A stretch of 64,000 nt of DNA from Lottia gigantea (Eukaryota > Mollusca > Gastropoda > Lottiidae): contig NW_008709715.1 in assembly GCF_000327385.1 (NCBI RefSeq), positions 4,052,345 through 4,116,344 of the forward strand. The letters are read 5' to 3'. Shown one piece after another: positions 1-11,100 of this stretch (the first letter of the stretch is position 1; the number at the start of each line of letters is the position of its first letter). A model generated the notes under the pieces. It was given only the letters and a program-made list of their open reading frames with translations. It was not told the origin of the DNA and did not search any database. The position numbers and the translations under genes were made by a program.

Positions 1-990
1 TATTTAATGTTAGTATCAGCTGTAGTGTGTGTTTGTTGATGTACCAAACCTAGGTTTATATTTAATGTTAGTATCAGCTGTAGTGTTTGTTTGTTGATAT
101 ACCAAACCTAGGTTTATATTTAATGGTAGTATCAGCTGTAGTGTTTATTTGTTGATATACCAAACCTAGGTTTATATTTAATGTTAATATCAGCTGTAGT
201 GTGTGTTTGTTGATATACCAAACCTAGGTTTATATTTAATGTTAATATCAGCTATAGTGTTTGTTTGTTGATGTACCAAACCTAGGTTTATATTTAATGT
301 TAGTATCAGCTGTAGTGTTTGTTGATGTACCAAACCTAGGTTTATATTTAATGTTAATATCAGCTGTAGTGTGTGTTTGTTGATGTACCTAACCTAGGTT
401 TATATTTAATGTTAGTATCAGCTGTAGTGTGTGTTTGTTGGTGTACCAAACCTAGGTTTATATTTAATGTTAATATCATCTGTAGTGTTTGTTTGTTGAT
501 ATACCAAACCTAGGTTTATATTTAATGTTAGTATCAGCTGTAGTGTTTGTTTGTTGATATACCAAACCTAGGTTTATATTTAATGGTAGTATCAGCTGTA
601 GTGTTTATTTGTTGATATACCAAACCTAGGTTTATATTTAATGTTAATATCAGCTGTAGTGTGTGTTTGTTGATATACCAAACCTAGGTTTATATTTAAT
701 GTTAATATCAGCTATAGTGTTTGTTTGTTGATATACCAAACCTAGGTTTATATTTAATGTTAATATCAGCTGTAGTGTTTGTTTGTTGATATACCAAACC
801 TAGGTTTATATTTAATGTTAATATCAGCTATAGTGTTTGTTTGTTGATATACCAAACCTAGGTTTATATTTAATGTTAATATCAGCTATAGTGTTTGTTT
901 GTTGATATACCAAGCTTAGGTTTATATTTAATGTTAGTATCAGCTGTAGTGTTTGTTTGTTGATATACCAAACCTAGGTTAATATTTAAT
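1..990. repeat. 58-bp satellite array, about 17 copies
   Basis: About 17 head-to-tail copies of a 58-bp AT-rich unit, each containing the palindromes CAGCTG and CCTAGG. One copy (about 291-345) is 4 bp short. A block of variant units at 59-290 recurs in the same order at 519-750, so the array has a 460-bp higher-order period of eight units, one of them short. The left edge is cut by the window. The array ends abruptly at about 990, where single-copy DNA of higher GC begins. No gene is visible inside it. Confidence 0.95.
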
Positions 991-1003
991 GTTTTGCAGT
1001 AAC

Positions 1004-1293
1004 GTGAACCCAGACCAGCCCGGTTTAACCCAGATAGCGTCCGTGAGTAGATCGGGAGTACTCTGGGGCCTCAATCCAGGCATGTAGGACTGGGGCTTTA
1101 GTAACATGTGACGTTTTTTGTTTTTATGAAAATTAAAGAAAGTTTGATGACGAATCGGCGATACCCCTCTGTAACGGCCTGGCCGAGACGAAAGCCTAAA
1201 CCTTCATGGTACATTTGGACAGTAGTAGCAGTAACATCTGATTCTTTTCCAGCTTCTTTTGAAAGTTGTTGGCTAGTAGGATCCTGTTTATGA
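1004..1293 (+). pseudogene. possible degraded tectonin-like fragment
   Basis: Directly after the satellite comes a TTTTGCAG acceptor-like site and a locally GC-richer stretch. Read in one frame from 1005 it gives LTQIASVSRSGVLWGLN, which resembles the repeat of tectonin/fish-egg-lectin beta-propellers (QI.VGS.SGVWG.N), and then meets a stop. A second piece near 1150-1210 in another frame gives YPSVTAWPRRKPKPSWYIW, loosely like the repeat's other half. No continuous reading frame joins them and nothing upstream is visible. It is either the degraded 3' end of a gene beyond the satellite or a chance resemblance. The assignment is from memory of the family. Confidence 0.3.
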
Positions 1294-1540
1294 ACCTACA
1301 TACTCCAACCGTCAACTTTCACATTAGCTATTAGAGGCTGGAATAGAGGCAGATGTTTCGGACTAGGCAATGCCGGTACCTCAGGCCTAGCTGGCAACTA
1401 TTTAGACGACCATTTAACAACTAATAAAATAAAGACAGCTTTTGTTATAAGCTATATATTCGATATCAACAGACAAGCCCAAATTTTATGAATGAAAAAA
1501 TATATGTTTGGTTGTATTCCTATAATAATGATGTCGTGGA

Positions 1541-1547
1541 TATAAAA
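1541..1547 (+). promoter_or_regulatory. candidate TATA box
   Basis: TATAAAA lies about 60 bp upstream of an ATG at 1603 that opens a short frame ending at a consensus splice donor. A pyrimidine-rich stretch (TTTTTCTTTTATTC) about 30 bp downstream would suit a start site near 1570. Support is positional only. Confidence 0.35.
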
Positions 1548-1602
1548 TCAAACTCTTTCCGGGTGTTTTTCTTTTATTCTCCGAGCTTATTTATCAGAAA
1601 AC

Positions 1603-1671
1603 ATGGCGAATAATAATTTGTCTTTTGATATCAGACAGCCCTTCCTAGAAATAGCCAACGCCCTTTCCACA
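1603..1671 (+). CDS. candidate first coding exon, unidentified gene
   Basis: ATG with A at -3 and G at +4 opens 23 codons (MANNNLSFDIRQPFLEIANA, then LST) and runs exactly into ACA|GTAAGT, a strong donor in phase 0. A TATA box lies upstream at a plausible distance. I could not find a convincing continuation before the cadherin gene at 5109, and splicing straight to the acceptor at 5107 does not stay open. I do not recognise the peptide. It may be the first exon of a gene with small or distant later exons, or a coincidence. Confidence 0.3.
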
Positions 1672-3190
1672 GTAAGTTTATAAAAAGAGACCTTGTATTT
1701 GTAAAGATCTTTTTAAATATTTCGGCCCTTACATCATATAACAGGTTTTTACAAAAATTTGTCTGTATTTGATTTATGTAGATAGGAATAGTTGTAAAAA
1801 AAGCAAGGTAGGAGAGATTTTCGTTTTTCTTTCTAGGAAATATATTTCTTTTGGTTTAGTATAATGCAAACAAATATTATATATAATCATTCTTGTGAGT
1901 AAAGCAATATAATGTATATGCATGTGGTTATTGATGTTACATTGTAATATGTCCATTACCTTTCTAGGGCAGTGTTGAGTTGTTTATTTTTTGACAGTTA
2001 CCTATTTGGACTATCTAAAGAAAGTTTACTTGCGCAATGTTGAAAACCTGCACTTCATTTTGGTTTTAGAATTGTTTTTATCTTTTATCTCATAAAATAT
2101 TAAACATCCTTTATATAATCTCTAGGAATTTATTTAATTTTCGGGAATATTGACACTAGATTTATAGAAGGCAATTTTTTCAATGTGTAGACTAATGTAA
2201 AATGTAAATTTGACCAAGTTTGTAGACAGTGAAAGCTGGGTTCGCACGACAAGTTTTACCTTTTTGATTGTGTTAGATGGTGATGAGTCTCATGAAAGCA
2301 CTGGCCTAAGTCACAAAGTAAAGATTTATGATAAAAAAAGGTGCAGGTTAAATGTTAAGATAATTAGATATGTTAACTAAGGATGCCTCTGTAATACTGT
2401 TTTTGGCTGAAATAGCTGAAAATATAAGAGTCAGCATTCTTCTGATATATCAATAGTCATCTTAAGATAAAACCTGTATTGTGAAACAAAATTTCGACAT
2501 CTTATTTTTAACAATAAGAAAGTCCTGCTCACTGGTCGGCGCTGGCTGAATTAACTTAGTATTGTAGGTACGAGTTGCACCCGTTGTTTAATCGTGACCA
2601 AACCACACCCTTATTCGTCATACTTCCTCAATTTGAAATACAACGCCCTTATTTCAATATCATTTATTATATTTCCGAACAAAAAAAAAAGAAAAAAAAA
2701 GTCTTTCCCGGTTCATAAATCAGATAAAACACCTCCTCGAATTCTTCTTTTTTATATTAATCTGCAACCCTTTGTGGGATTTTTAATATCATAAAACCTT
2801 TGTCTTGTTTATAATATACTTAAAAATACATTATGCGGTCTCAATTTTGAAAACAATTGGACTACCGGTTATATATAGAGATTTATAAAGGGATTCTAAA
2901 GCGGTTTATTTAAAGATGAGTTTCCTTATTTTTAGTGTCAAATTAAGCAAACTATTTGATTCATTGGTGTTTCTAATGAATTATGATGTATTCTTAATCT
3001 TATCATTAAGTTCATATTGCGTATAATTAAGAGTTTTAACCAATCATAAACCATGTAAGTACAGTCTGGATAAACAAAAACTAAAAGACTTTTTGACCTT
3101 TCTTGATCGGTCACTCATTCGAATTCTGTTGGTAATTCTGTTCTAATTTAGCTAATTATGAATTAATTATGGACATGTGAGACAAACTGG
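1672..3190. other. non-genic stretch
   Basis: AT-rich DNA with an A-rich homopolymer around 2682-2700. A frame open at 2569-2792 is rich in lysine runs made by that homopolymer and looks non-coding. No exon, repeat family or RNA gene is visible. Confidence 0.5.
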
Positions 3191-3937
3191 TATTTTTATA
3201 CGCCCACATGAAATGGGGAGCTTTTTTTTGTTGCCACCCATGTCCGACCGTCCGTCCACAATTGCTCGTAGACACTGTAAAAGCCACAATTCTTGACTGG
3301 TTTTGACGAAACTTGATATGATTGTTTGTAATCACGCAAGGATGAACCCTAATGCATATGAAAATCAGAAAAATCCAAAAATATTTAGTAGGCCCTATGA
3401 GTTATTGCCCCTGTTCTTGATATGCTTGTAAACACTCTAGATGGTGCAATTCTTGACGGATTGTGCTGCAACTAGGTGTGAATGTTTGTTATCAACAAAG
3501 GATGAACCTTATCGAAAATAAGAAGAATCAAAAAATATATAGTATGAGTTATTGCCCTTGTTCTTGAAATCGCGTTTATGTTTTAGCTCGTAAACGCTCT
3601 AGAAGGTTGAATTATTAACAGATTTTGGCGGAAATTGGTGTGAGGACGAACCCTATCGAAAATCAGAAGAATCGAAAAATACTTGAGTTTGAGTTTTTGC
3701 CCTTGTTCTTAAAAACGTTAAGTTTTAGCCTGTAAAAACTCTAGAAGGCCCAATTCTTGACAGATTTTGACGAAACTTGGTAATATTATACAGTATCGCC
3801 CCAAAAAGTTCAAAATAAGTGTGAGACTGACGGTTGAATATTTCCTACTAGTAATTGTTACTTTACTGCCAAATATTTTTATTTAAAATCAAAGTTGCCA
3901 GTGGGCGAATATTACCTTGCCTGGCAAGCTATCTTCC
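3191..3937 (+). mobile_element. Pearl-like tandem-core repeat element, copy A
   Basis: Starts TTTTTATACGCCCACATG and ends CTTGCCTGGCAAGCTATC. The interior is a tandem series of diverged units of about 155-165 bp, each with 'TCGTAAACACT..AGAAGGC', 'TTGAC.GATTTTGACGAAACT', 'GATGAACCCTATCGAAAATC' and 'GAGTTATTGCCCTTGTTCTTG'. The same start, core and end recur at 5590-6412 and, truncated, at 7547-8010. A core of about 160-bp tandem repeats between unique ends matches what is described for Pearl elements of bivalves (non-autonomous, Helitron-related). That name is an inference. Confidence 0.7.
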
Positions 3938-4027
3938 AAGTCATTAGAACGCTTCTACTTTCTATTCATATAAATCTTATTATTTTCTTTTTCATAAATA
4001 AAAATAAGGGAACCAATCTTTAACTGG

Positions 4028-4140
4028 TTATGTGTATCGGAGACACTAAAAGCATCACTACCATTCCAATTTTCGATCATTCATCTAAGCGTTTGATGAT
4101 GTCACTATCGCAAAATCTGCATATATTAATAAGGTCCTTC
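4028..4140 (+). mobile_element. dispersed MITE-like repeat, copy 1
   Basis: Carries the signature GTGTATCGG.GACACT followed by a 'GCATC..ACCATTCCAATTTTC' stretch, shared with 9510-9650, 21559-21753 and 30705-30850. This copy lacks a clear right end and abuts a fragment of the Pearl-like family. Confidence 0.5.
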
Positions 4141-4147
4141 TAAAGTC

Positions 4148-4530
4148 CCTGTCCGTCCGTCCACAATTGGCTTGTGAACACGATAGAGACTACAGTTCTT
4201 ATCTGAAATTTGGTGTGATCATTTATATTGATGAAATCTTGGTTAAGTTCGAAGTTGACGATTTGTCGATGAACGTTTTTGAGTTATTGTCCTTGGCTTA
4301 TTCAAAACGAGTCAAATTAGTTTGTGAACACAATAGAGACTACAGTTGTCGACTGATTTTAATGAAATTTTGTGTGATTATCTATAACAATGCGATCTTG
4401 GTCAAGTTTGAATTTGACGATTTTTCGATAAACATTTTCGACCTTGGTACGATTTGACACAAATTGGTGACTGCCTTGATACGCTGAAAATTTATCAGGT
4501 AAGTGGGCGTATCGTCCTAGACAACCACCT
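4148..4530 (+). mobile_element. Pearl-like element, diverged right-end fragment
   Basis: Begins within the 'GTCCGTCCGTCCACAATTGG' motif shared with copy A, has two diverged core units ('GAACACAATAGAGACTACAGTT'-type) and ends AAGTGGGCGTATC..CTAGACAACCAC. The same end, inverted, is at 24883. The open frame across it (4167-4457) comes from repeated units and is not a gene. Confidence 0.6.
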
Positions 4531-4761
4531 GTTTTATATTAGCTTTTATTTTCAATTTCGCCACTTCAGTTAAGGTCTAATGACAGCAATCTTGAACGAT
4601 GACGACTGCTTAAACCAATCAAATTTACGCCTTCTTCAGCGCTGGTATTTTGTGAAGCGGTGTTTATCAGGTTTGGTCAGAAGGTTAAAGTGATACTACT
4701 TCTTAGAATTAACATACAATTTAAGAATTTTAAACTTGGCGAATAAGAGCCAGTAGATATA

Positions 4762-4957
4762 CCTGGTGTCATAAATAACATAACAGGATCATTATATAAT
4801 CCGATAAATCCAAAAAACTAGTAATTATCCATAAATATGCAATTAACTATTGAAAAACGCTTAATATCAATCAAGATTAAGCGTTTTTCAATAATTACTT
4901 AGTTTTATGAATTTTCCAGATTTTCCAGGGATTCTGCTGTAACTTTATGACACCAGG
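4762..4957. mobile_element. Tc1/mariner-type foldback MITE (196 bp)
   Basis: Perfect terminal inverted repeats CCTGGTGTCATAAA / TTTATGACACCAGG, flanked on both sides by TA, the target duplication expected for Tc1/mariner-type insertion. The centre is a perfect 17-bp stem (4849-4865 with 4876-4892) around a 10-nt loop, and the two halves remain loosely complementary in between. No coding capacity. Confidence 0.75.
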
Positions 4958-5108
4958 TAAGCTAACTGATGGATATATACTCATACTGACCATTTCGAGA
5001 ACTTAAATTTTATGTTCATTCTAAGATGAAGTATCATTTTAAAAAGGATGTTATATTCATCTTCGAATATAATATGTATGACTTCATTCAAATATTTCTA
5101 TTTTCAGA

Positions 5109-8100
5109 ATGATGAAATTGGCAATTTTAACAATTTTGATTTATCTTGTTAAAAACACCAACAGTCAAGGTAATGGTGAAGACTATTTTTATCCCCTGTG
5201 TTGTGCTTGTTACATGATGATAAAAATAATGACAATAATATAAGAATGTTTGATTCTAAATTCGGAATTTCGAGGGGAGGCAAATTCTGGTGTTTGGCTT
5301 TATAATGGCTTGATATTTTTAGTAGGAGACATATAATTCTCTACAATTAGGAGTTTAATTTTATCAAATTGCTATTGATTTTAACTGAATTTGGGTGAGT
5401 AGTGTTTTTATTTTATTAATTTATTTTGTAGGTTGTACTCTTCCAAATAACCAAGAATTTTCTGGAGATTTGATCAGACTCAGATTTAATGAAGTAGATT
5501 TACAATCAACGTTAGATGGTAAGTTCGTTCACGCAGAACTGAAAACAAGTAAACGTAAAATATGATTTTCTTGTGACCCTGCTTTTTGTATTTTTATACG
5601 TACAGGTGAAATGCCCATGTCCATTCGTCCGTCGTTCCGTCAGTCCACAATTGATCGTAAACACTAAAGAAGGCACAATTCTTGACTAATTTTGACGAAA
5701 CTTAATATGAGTGTTTACAATCACCGAAGGACGAACCCTACTGAAAATCAGAACAATCGAAAAATATTTATTATAAGTTACTGCCCTTGACACTCTTGAT
5801 TTTGACGAAACTTGTTGTGACCGTTTGTAATCACTAAAGGATGAACCCTTTGAGTTATGAGTATGAGTTATTGCCCCTGTTCTTGAAAAGGCGTTCAATT
5901 TTTAGCTCGTAAACACTCTAGAAGACACAATTTTGGATGGATTTTGACGAAACTTGATGCGAGTGTTTGTTATCACCCAATCACGAACCCTATCGAAAAT
6001 CGGAAGAATCCAAAAAAATTTAGTATGAGTTATTGCCCTTGTTCTCGAAAACAAGTTTTAGCTCGTAAACACTCCAGAAGACACAATTCTTGACAGATTT
6101 TGACGAATCTTGGTGTGAGTGTTTATAATCACCCAATGAATGAACTGAAAATATGAAAAATCGAAAAATATTTAGTATGAATTATTGCCCTTGTTCTTGA
6201 AAACGCTTTCAGTTTTTGGCTCGTAAACACTAAAAGGTACGTGTCAGATTTTGTAATATTTTTCAGTACCGTCCAAAAAGTTCAAAAGAAGTGTATGACT
6301 GAAGGTTGCATATTTCATTCAGTTGATGATTGCTTCTGTATACTGCCAATATTTTTATTCAAAATCAATGTTGCCAGTGGGTGAATATTACCTTGCCTGG
6401 CAAGCTATCTTTCTATGTTTTGATGACTTAAAAAGATTCTATGGTTATATCTCTATCTAAATAGGTTGTCTGGTTATCGCTATTCTGTCTGGTTATCTCG
6501 GTCTATACAGGTTGTCTGGCTATAATATGCTCTGTCTGTACATATTGTCTGATTATGAATATTCTGTCTGTACAGGTTGTCTATATTAACTCAAATAATT
6601 ATAAATATAGCATATTTTAGAATTATTTTTTTAGGTAGAATTTTTGATAATGGAAATTTTCCATCCCTTCAAACTAGAAAAGAACTATTTCTGATTTGTA
6701 TTACAGCAAATCGACAAGAATATCGAGGATTCCTGGGAATAACAGCACCAGAAGGTTCAGTAACCTTACTATTGGGTCAAAAAGGTGCACCAGCTGTACC
6801 AGAAGAACTCCCGCCAGCGGACTATTTTGAGATTTTGTATTTCAATAATGAACCAAGAACTGGTCTTACTGGGTATTTTCTACAGTTAACAAAAAGTGTT
6901 AACAGAGATGTAAGTTCATCATGTTTAAATTGTTTCGTTGTTGGTATTGAAAGCTGTATAGGATAAATAAAAAAGATAAAAGACTTTACCTCAATACAAA
7001 CAGGCATGTTCATATTATGGAAATTATCTGTTGATAGTGGAACTGCTAAATTGGTTGCAAAGGAATGTGATAACTGAGAAGACCAATGCTGAATTTCAAC
7101 ATTTTAATCCAGATCAAGTAAAACACGACATGACAAGTGGAAAGTTTTTCTTAAATGAGATTCAAAATTCTAGAATTACAGACAACAATGTTTGTAGGAA
7201 CTTGCTTTTATCATACATGTCCATACTTCAAACCAAATTGCAAGATTTAAATTGGGTGCGCAATATGAAAAAAAAATGAAATGAATGGAGTTCTACGTCC
7301 TACTTTTCTGCACCATGTTGTTTTAAAATGTCTGTTCATTTGTTTATAGGGACAATTACCTGAAGCTACTGATGATTTAAACAGTGTAGAATACCAGATG
7401 ACTTGTAGTGTAAATACAAATCCAATTTTTGTAAGTAGCCTTAACGAACTAGTTCTTAGTCTGTATCATCCAGTCCCTCTTTGTCTACATACAGCTCCAA
7501 CGATCCTCGCCATGTATAGTTTGGGCGTTAGAGATTAACAGGTTCTGTTTTTATACGCCCACACGAAATGGGAGGGGGGGCTGGCGTATATTGTCGTCAC
7601 CTATGTCCGTCAGTCCTAAACACTCTAGAGGGCACAATTCTTACTTAGTGTGAGTATTTTTTATCACCCGAGGATGAATCCCATCGAAATTCAGAGAAAT
7701 ATTTAGTACGAGTTATTGCCCTTGTTCTTGAAAACGCATTCCATTTTTAGCGTATAAACACTCCAGAAGGCACAATTCTTGACGGATTTTGACGAAACTT
7801 ACAGTGTGTGTTTTCTACCACCCAAGGATGAACCCTATTGAAAATCTGAAGAATCGAAATATAAAATAGATAGTATGAGTTATTGCCCTTGTTCTTGAAA
7901 ACGCGTTCAATTTTTAGCTCGTAAACAGTCTTGAGGGCCCAATTCTTGACAGATTTCGACGAAACTGGGTGTGAGAATTTGTTATTACCGAAGGCTGAAC
8001 CCTATTGAGAATTGGAGGTTTTTCCTCTAATCTTGTTCATGTCGGAGAATTCATGGACTGACTGAATAGAACGACTATTGTCTAAAAAAATGTATGTTTG

Positions 8101-11100
8101 ACTATAAAGGGCATCGCTTGAAAGCTGTGTAGAACAAAATGTTATTAAATTAGATAATTATTATGAACGATACTTGATGGATGTCTCTCCATAATAATGG
8201 TTTTATTTATAATATTGAAGGACTGATCATGTTGAATAATTTACACTTGCTGCCAAATATTCCAAGTCTATTAAGAGATATAACAAATTAAAATTGAACT
8301 TTACCGTTACACTTTTTATATTTTTCAGAAATCTTACTATTTGGTGAGAGTTATTTTTGAAGATTTAAACGACAACACACCATCATTTACTCAATCTTTG
8401 TATAGTGGAACTGTTAATGAGGTAACAAATTATTATGGCGTATTTGATCTAATTTTCTACAATTATGAGATATCTTCTGTATCCTGGATACATGTTTATT
8501 CAACCAATCCAAATGATTCCAATTGGTTTCGTGTTCGGGACAATTTCGAAATAGGATCAGCAAAAAAGTCTTGTTCAGCAATTTCAGCACTTAAAACAGT
8601 AAAAGCCTAATCTTTCTATCTTCTTTTACATTTAGTTAATGCCTATTGGATCTACTGTGTTTCAAAGTTTATCGTATACAGATTTAGATGAAGGTAGTTT
8701 TGGTAAAGGAAATTTTGCTATTATACCTGGTGATGGAAGTGAGGTAATTTTAGATTAAACCAAATTTCCATATATAACACGGTTTATATTTCAGAATAAG
8801 TAACATGAACGTCGACCTTGTTCATGGGTCACTATCATCTAAACGACTAATTAATAAGATGAACGACTCGATGCTTTCTGCAAATTGTTATTATTATTAT
8901 TTCAATGTTCCATTCTGAGTGAGTAAAGCTTAATCTTAAGGTAATATTACATGGAACAGGTCCTATACATGATACGCTTTGATTGTTTAAAAAAAAGAGA
9001 TGTAATAACATGACTATGACAAAAAACTTGTTAGATTACAATGGGGACAAAATATCAATTGTAATTAGATTGCTTGACACCATGCAACATTGAGTAAAAA
9101 TGCACCAGAATTATAAAGCTTGTGGATATAGGTTTAATCTAAAGATGTCACAGACTCGTATTTACCATTTATTAATCAAAATCCTCTTTAATGCCTTCTC
9201 GAAGTTAGATTCCAGATAATTGTTATTTTAAATTCAGTTTGATGGATCAACAAAGTTCCAAATTCAAACAACTACAGGAAAAGTCAGTGTCAAGAATGTT
9301 CTAGATTTTGAAGTTTTAAATGCAGCTCAAAGACCAGTATATAATTTAAATATTTCAATATCTGTAAGTCATGATTAATTTTCATGTTTGCACTCATATG
9401 TTTTATCACATTAAGGAAGAACACAATAGATGCACTAGTACATCTAATACATCTTGAAATTTTGTTAAAGAGATTGTAAAGAGTTTTTTTTCTAATTTTT
9501 TTTTATAATCGGGGACACTGATAGCATCAATTTACACCATTCCAATTTTCAATCAGACGTCTGTGGTTCCTTCATTTCCTCTAAAACTAAGTGTTTTATG
9601 ACGTCACTAATCGCAAAATATGCTTTAACAAATAACGTCCTTCGAGATTATTGACGTCATCAATCCCTTCCGATATTTACTGCTTGGCATAATTCAAGGG
9701 ATCATAAAAGCAATAGATGGCAAGTTTTTGTTTGACTCGATGAAAATAATTATCATGTTGAAATTTGAAATATTTATGTATGACTTGATAGAAATGTTTC
9801 AGAAGGTTTTTAATTGACAAATAAATCACATAGCGATATCATAACGCAAATTTTGAATGTTTAGGATGGTGGAAATCCAAGCAGAGTAAATTATGCAACA
9901 CTGAGTCTGACCATAACTGATGGAGATGATTTACCACCAGAATTTGTCTATGAATCTTGTATTGTTGATAGTGGTGTCTGTTTTAATCCTCTATATAAAA
10001 TTTATATTACATCTGGACTTACAGTAAGTAGCCTCATATATTTAATTAGTACTTACACAATATCTATAAGTTATCTTTTATAATCACATTACATCTATAT
10101 GCACAGTATGTTATAATCATCTTTAATGACATTACGTATCTATATGTTCGGTTTTAATTAGATTAAAGCATCTGTATGTACAATAAGTTATCTGTTCTAA
10201 TCTATATGTACTGTTTATATAGAAAATTTTATTGTTGAATTTAAACATGAATTACGACTAAGCTAGAATCGAAGAGTCCTAGATCCTAGAATAAGAAAAA
10301 GAAAACAAGACACATAATATTTCGATTCGATCGTTTTTTACAGACTGGTTCTTTGACAGTGTATCCTATTCCTGCTGCTGCAAGTGATGCAACCACAACT
10401 ATTCAAGCACGTGATCAAGATGCTGGACAGCGCCAGAGCATAGAGTTCTCTGTAGTTTACAGTAAGTATCGTATGGTACACACATAGTGTTAATAACTAT
10501 TTATAACTCTATGGGTACACATAAGCATCCTCCATGCTCGGACCCGCTCGAAGATACGCCCAACTTCATCATGCCTAATACCCCCATTCCAAGGATTGTT
10601 TTGTCCAATCGGCCCGATCCGCACCTGATTGTCCCCGATGATTTATTATTTTCATCGGCCCGATTGTCGTCTTGAATCGCCTCAAATCGTCCCCTTTTTT
10701 GACCCGATTGAGTCCCGACCACTATATTATTGCGGAGGGACGAATCACATACGTTCCTCGAGCAATCGATTCGGGACGATAAGGGGCTTTTCAGGACGAC
10801 ACTCGACACAATCTGCTCCAGATCGAACCGACTGAGAAAACCAGTAGCCGATCAATTCTTCTGTACCTTTCATTGTCAGGACTTTGTCCATCGCTCCAGA
10901 CCTTCCCCCGAAGAACATAGCATTATAATGCTCGCGGGTTCACGACTTTTTTGCAAAACTGAAGCCGATAGACTATAAAATAGATCGGAGACCATGTCAA
11001 AACCCGCATGTTACGATGGCCCAACTTATACTAGTTAGCTTCTCCATGTTCGGACCTTCTCGAAGGTACCCCCAAGTTATACAAGTAAGCTTCACCAAGC

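Noticed and set aside
1-990. Regular repeat resembling a CRISPR array
   Set aside because: Units are contiguous 58-bp satellite copies without unique spacers, in an intron-bearing animal genome.
2569-2792. Open frame with lysine runs
   Set aside because: Openness comes from an A-rich homopolymer; no homology and no splice context.
10501-10978. Overlapping frames on both strands in the GC-richer insert
   Set aside because: Low stop frequency reflects higher GC; peptides resemble nothing and the region is a mobile-element insertion in an intron.
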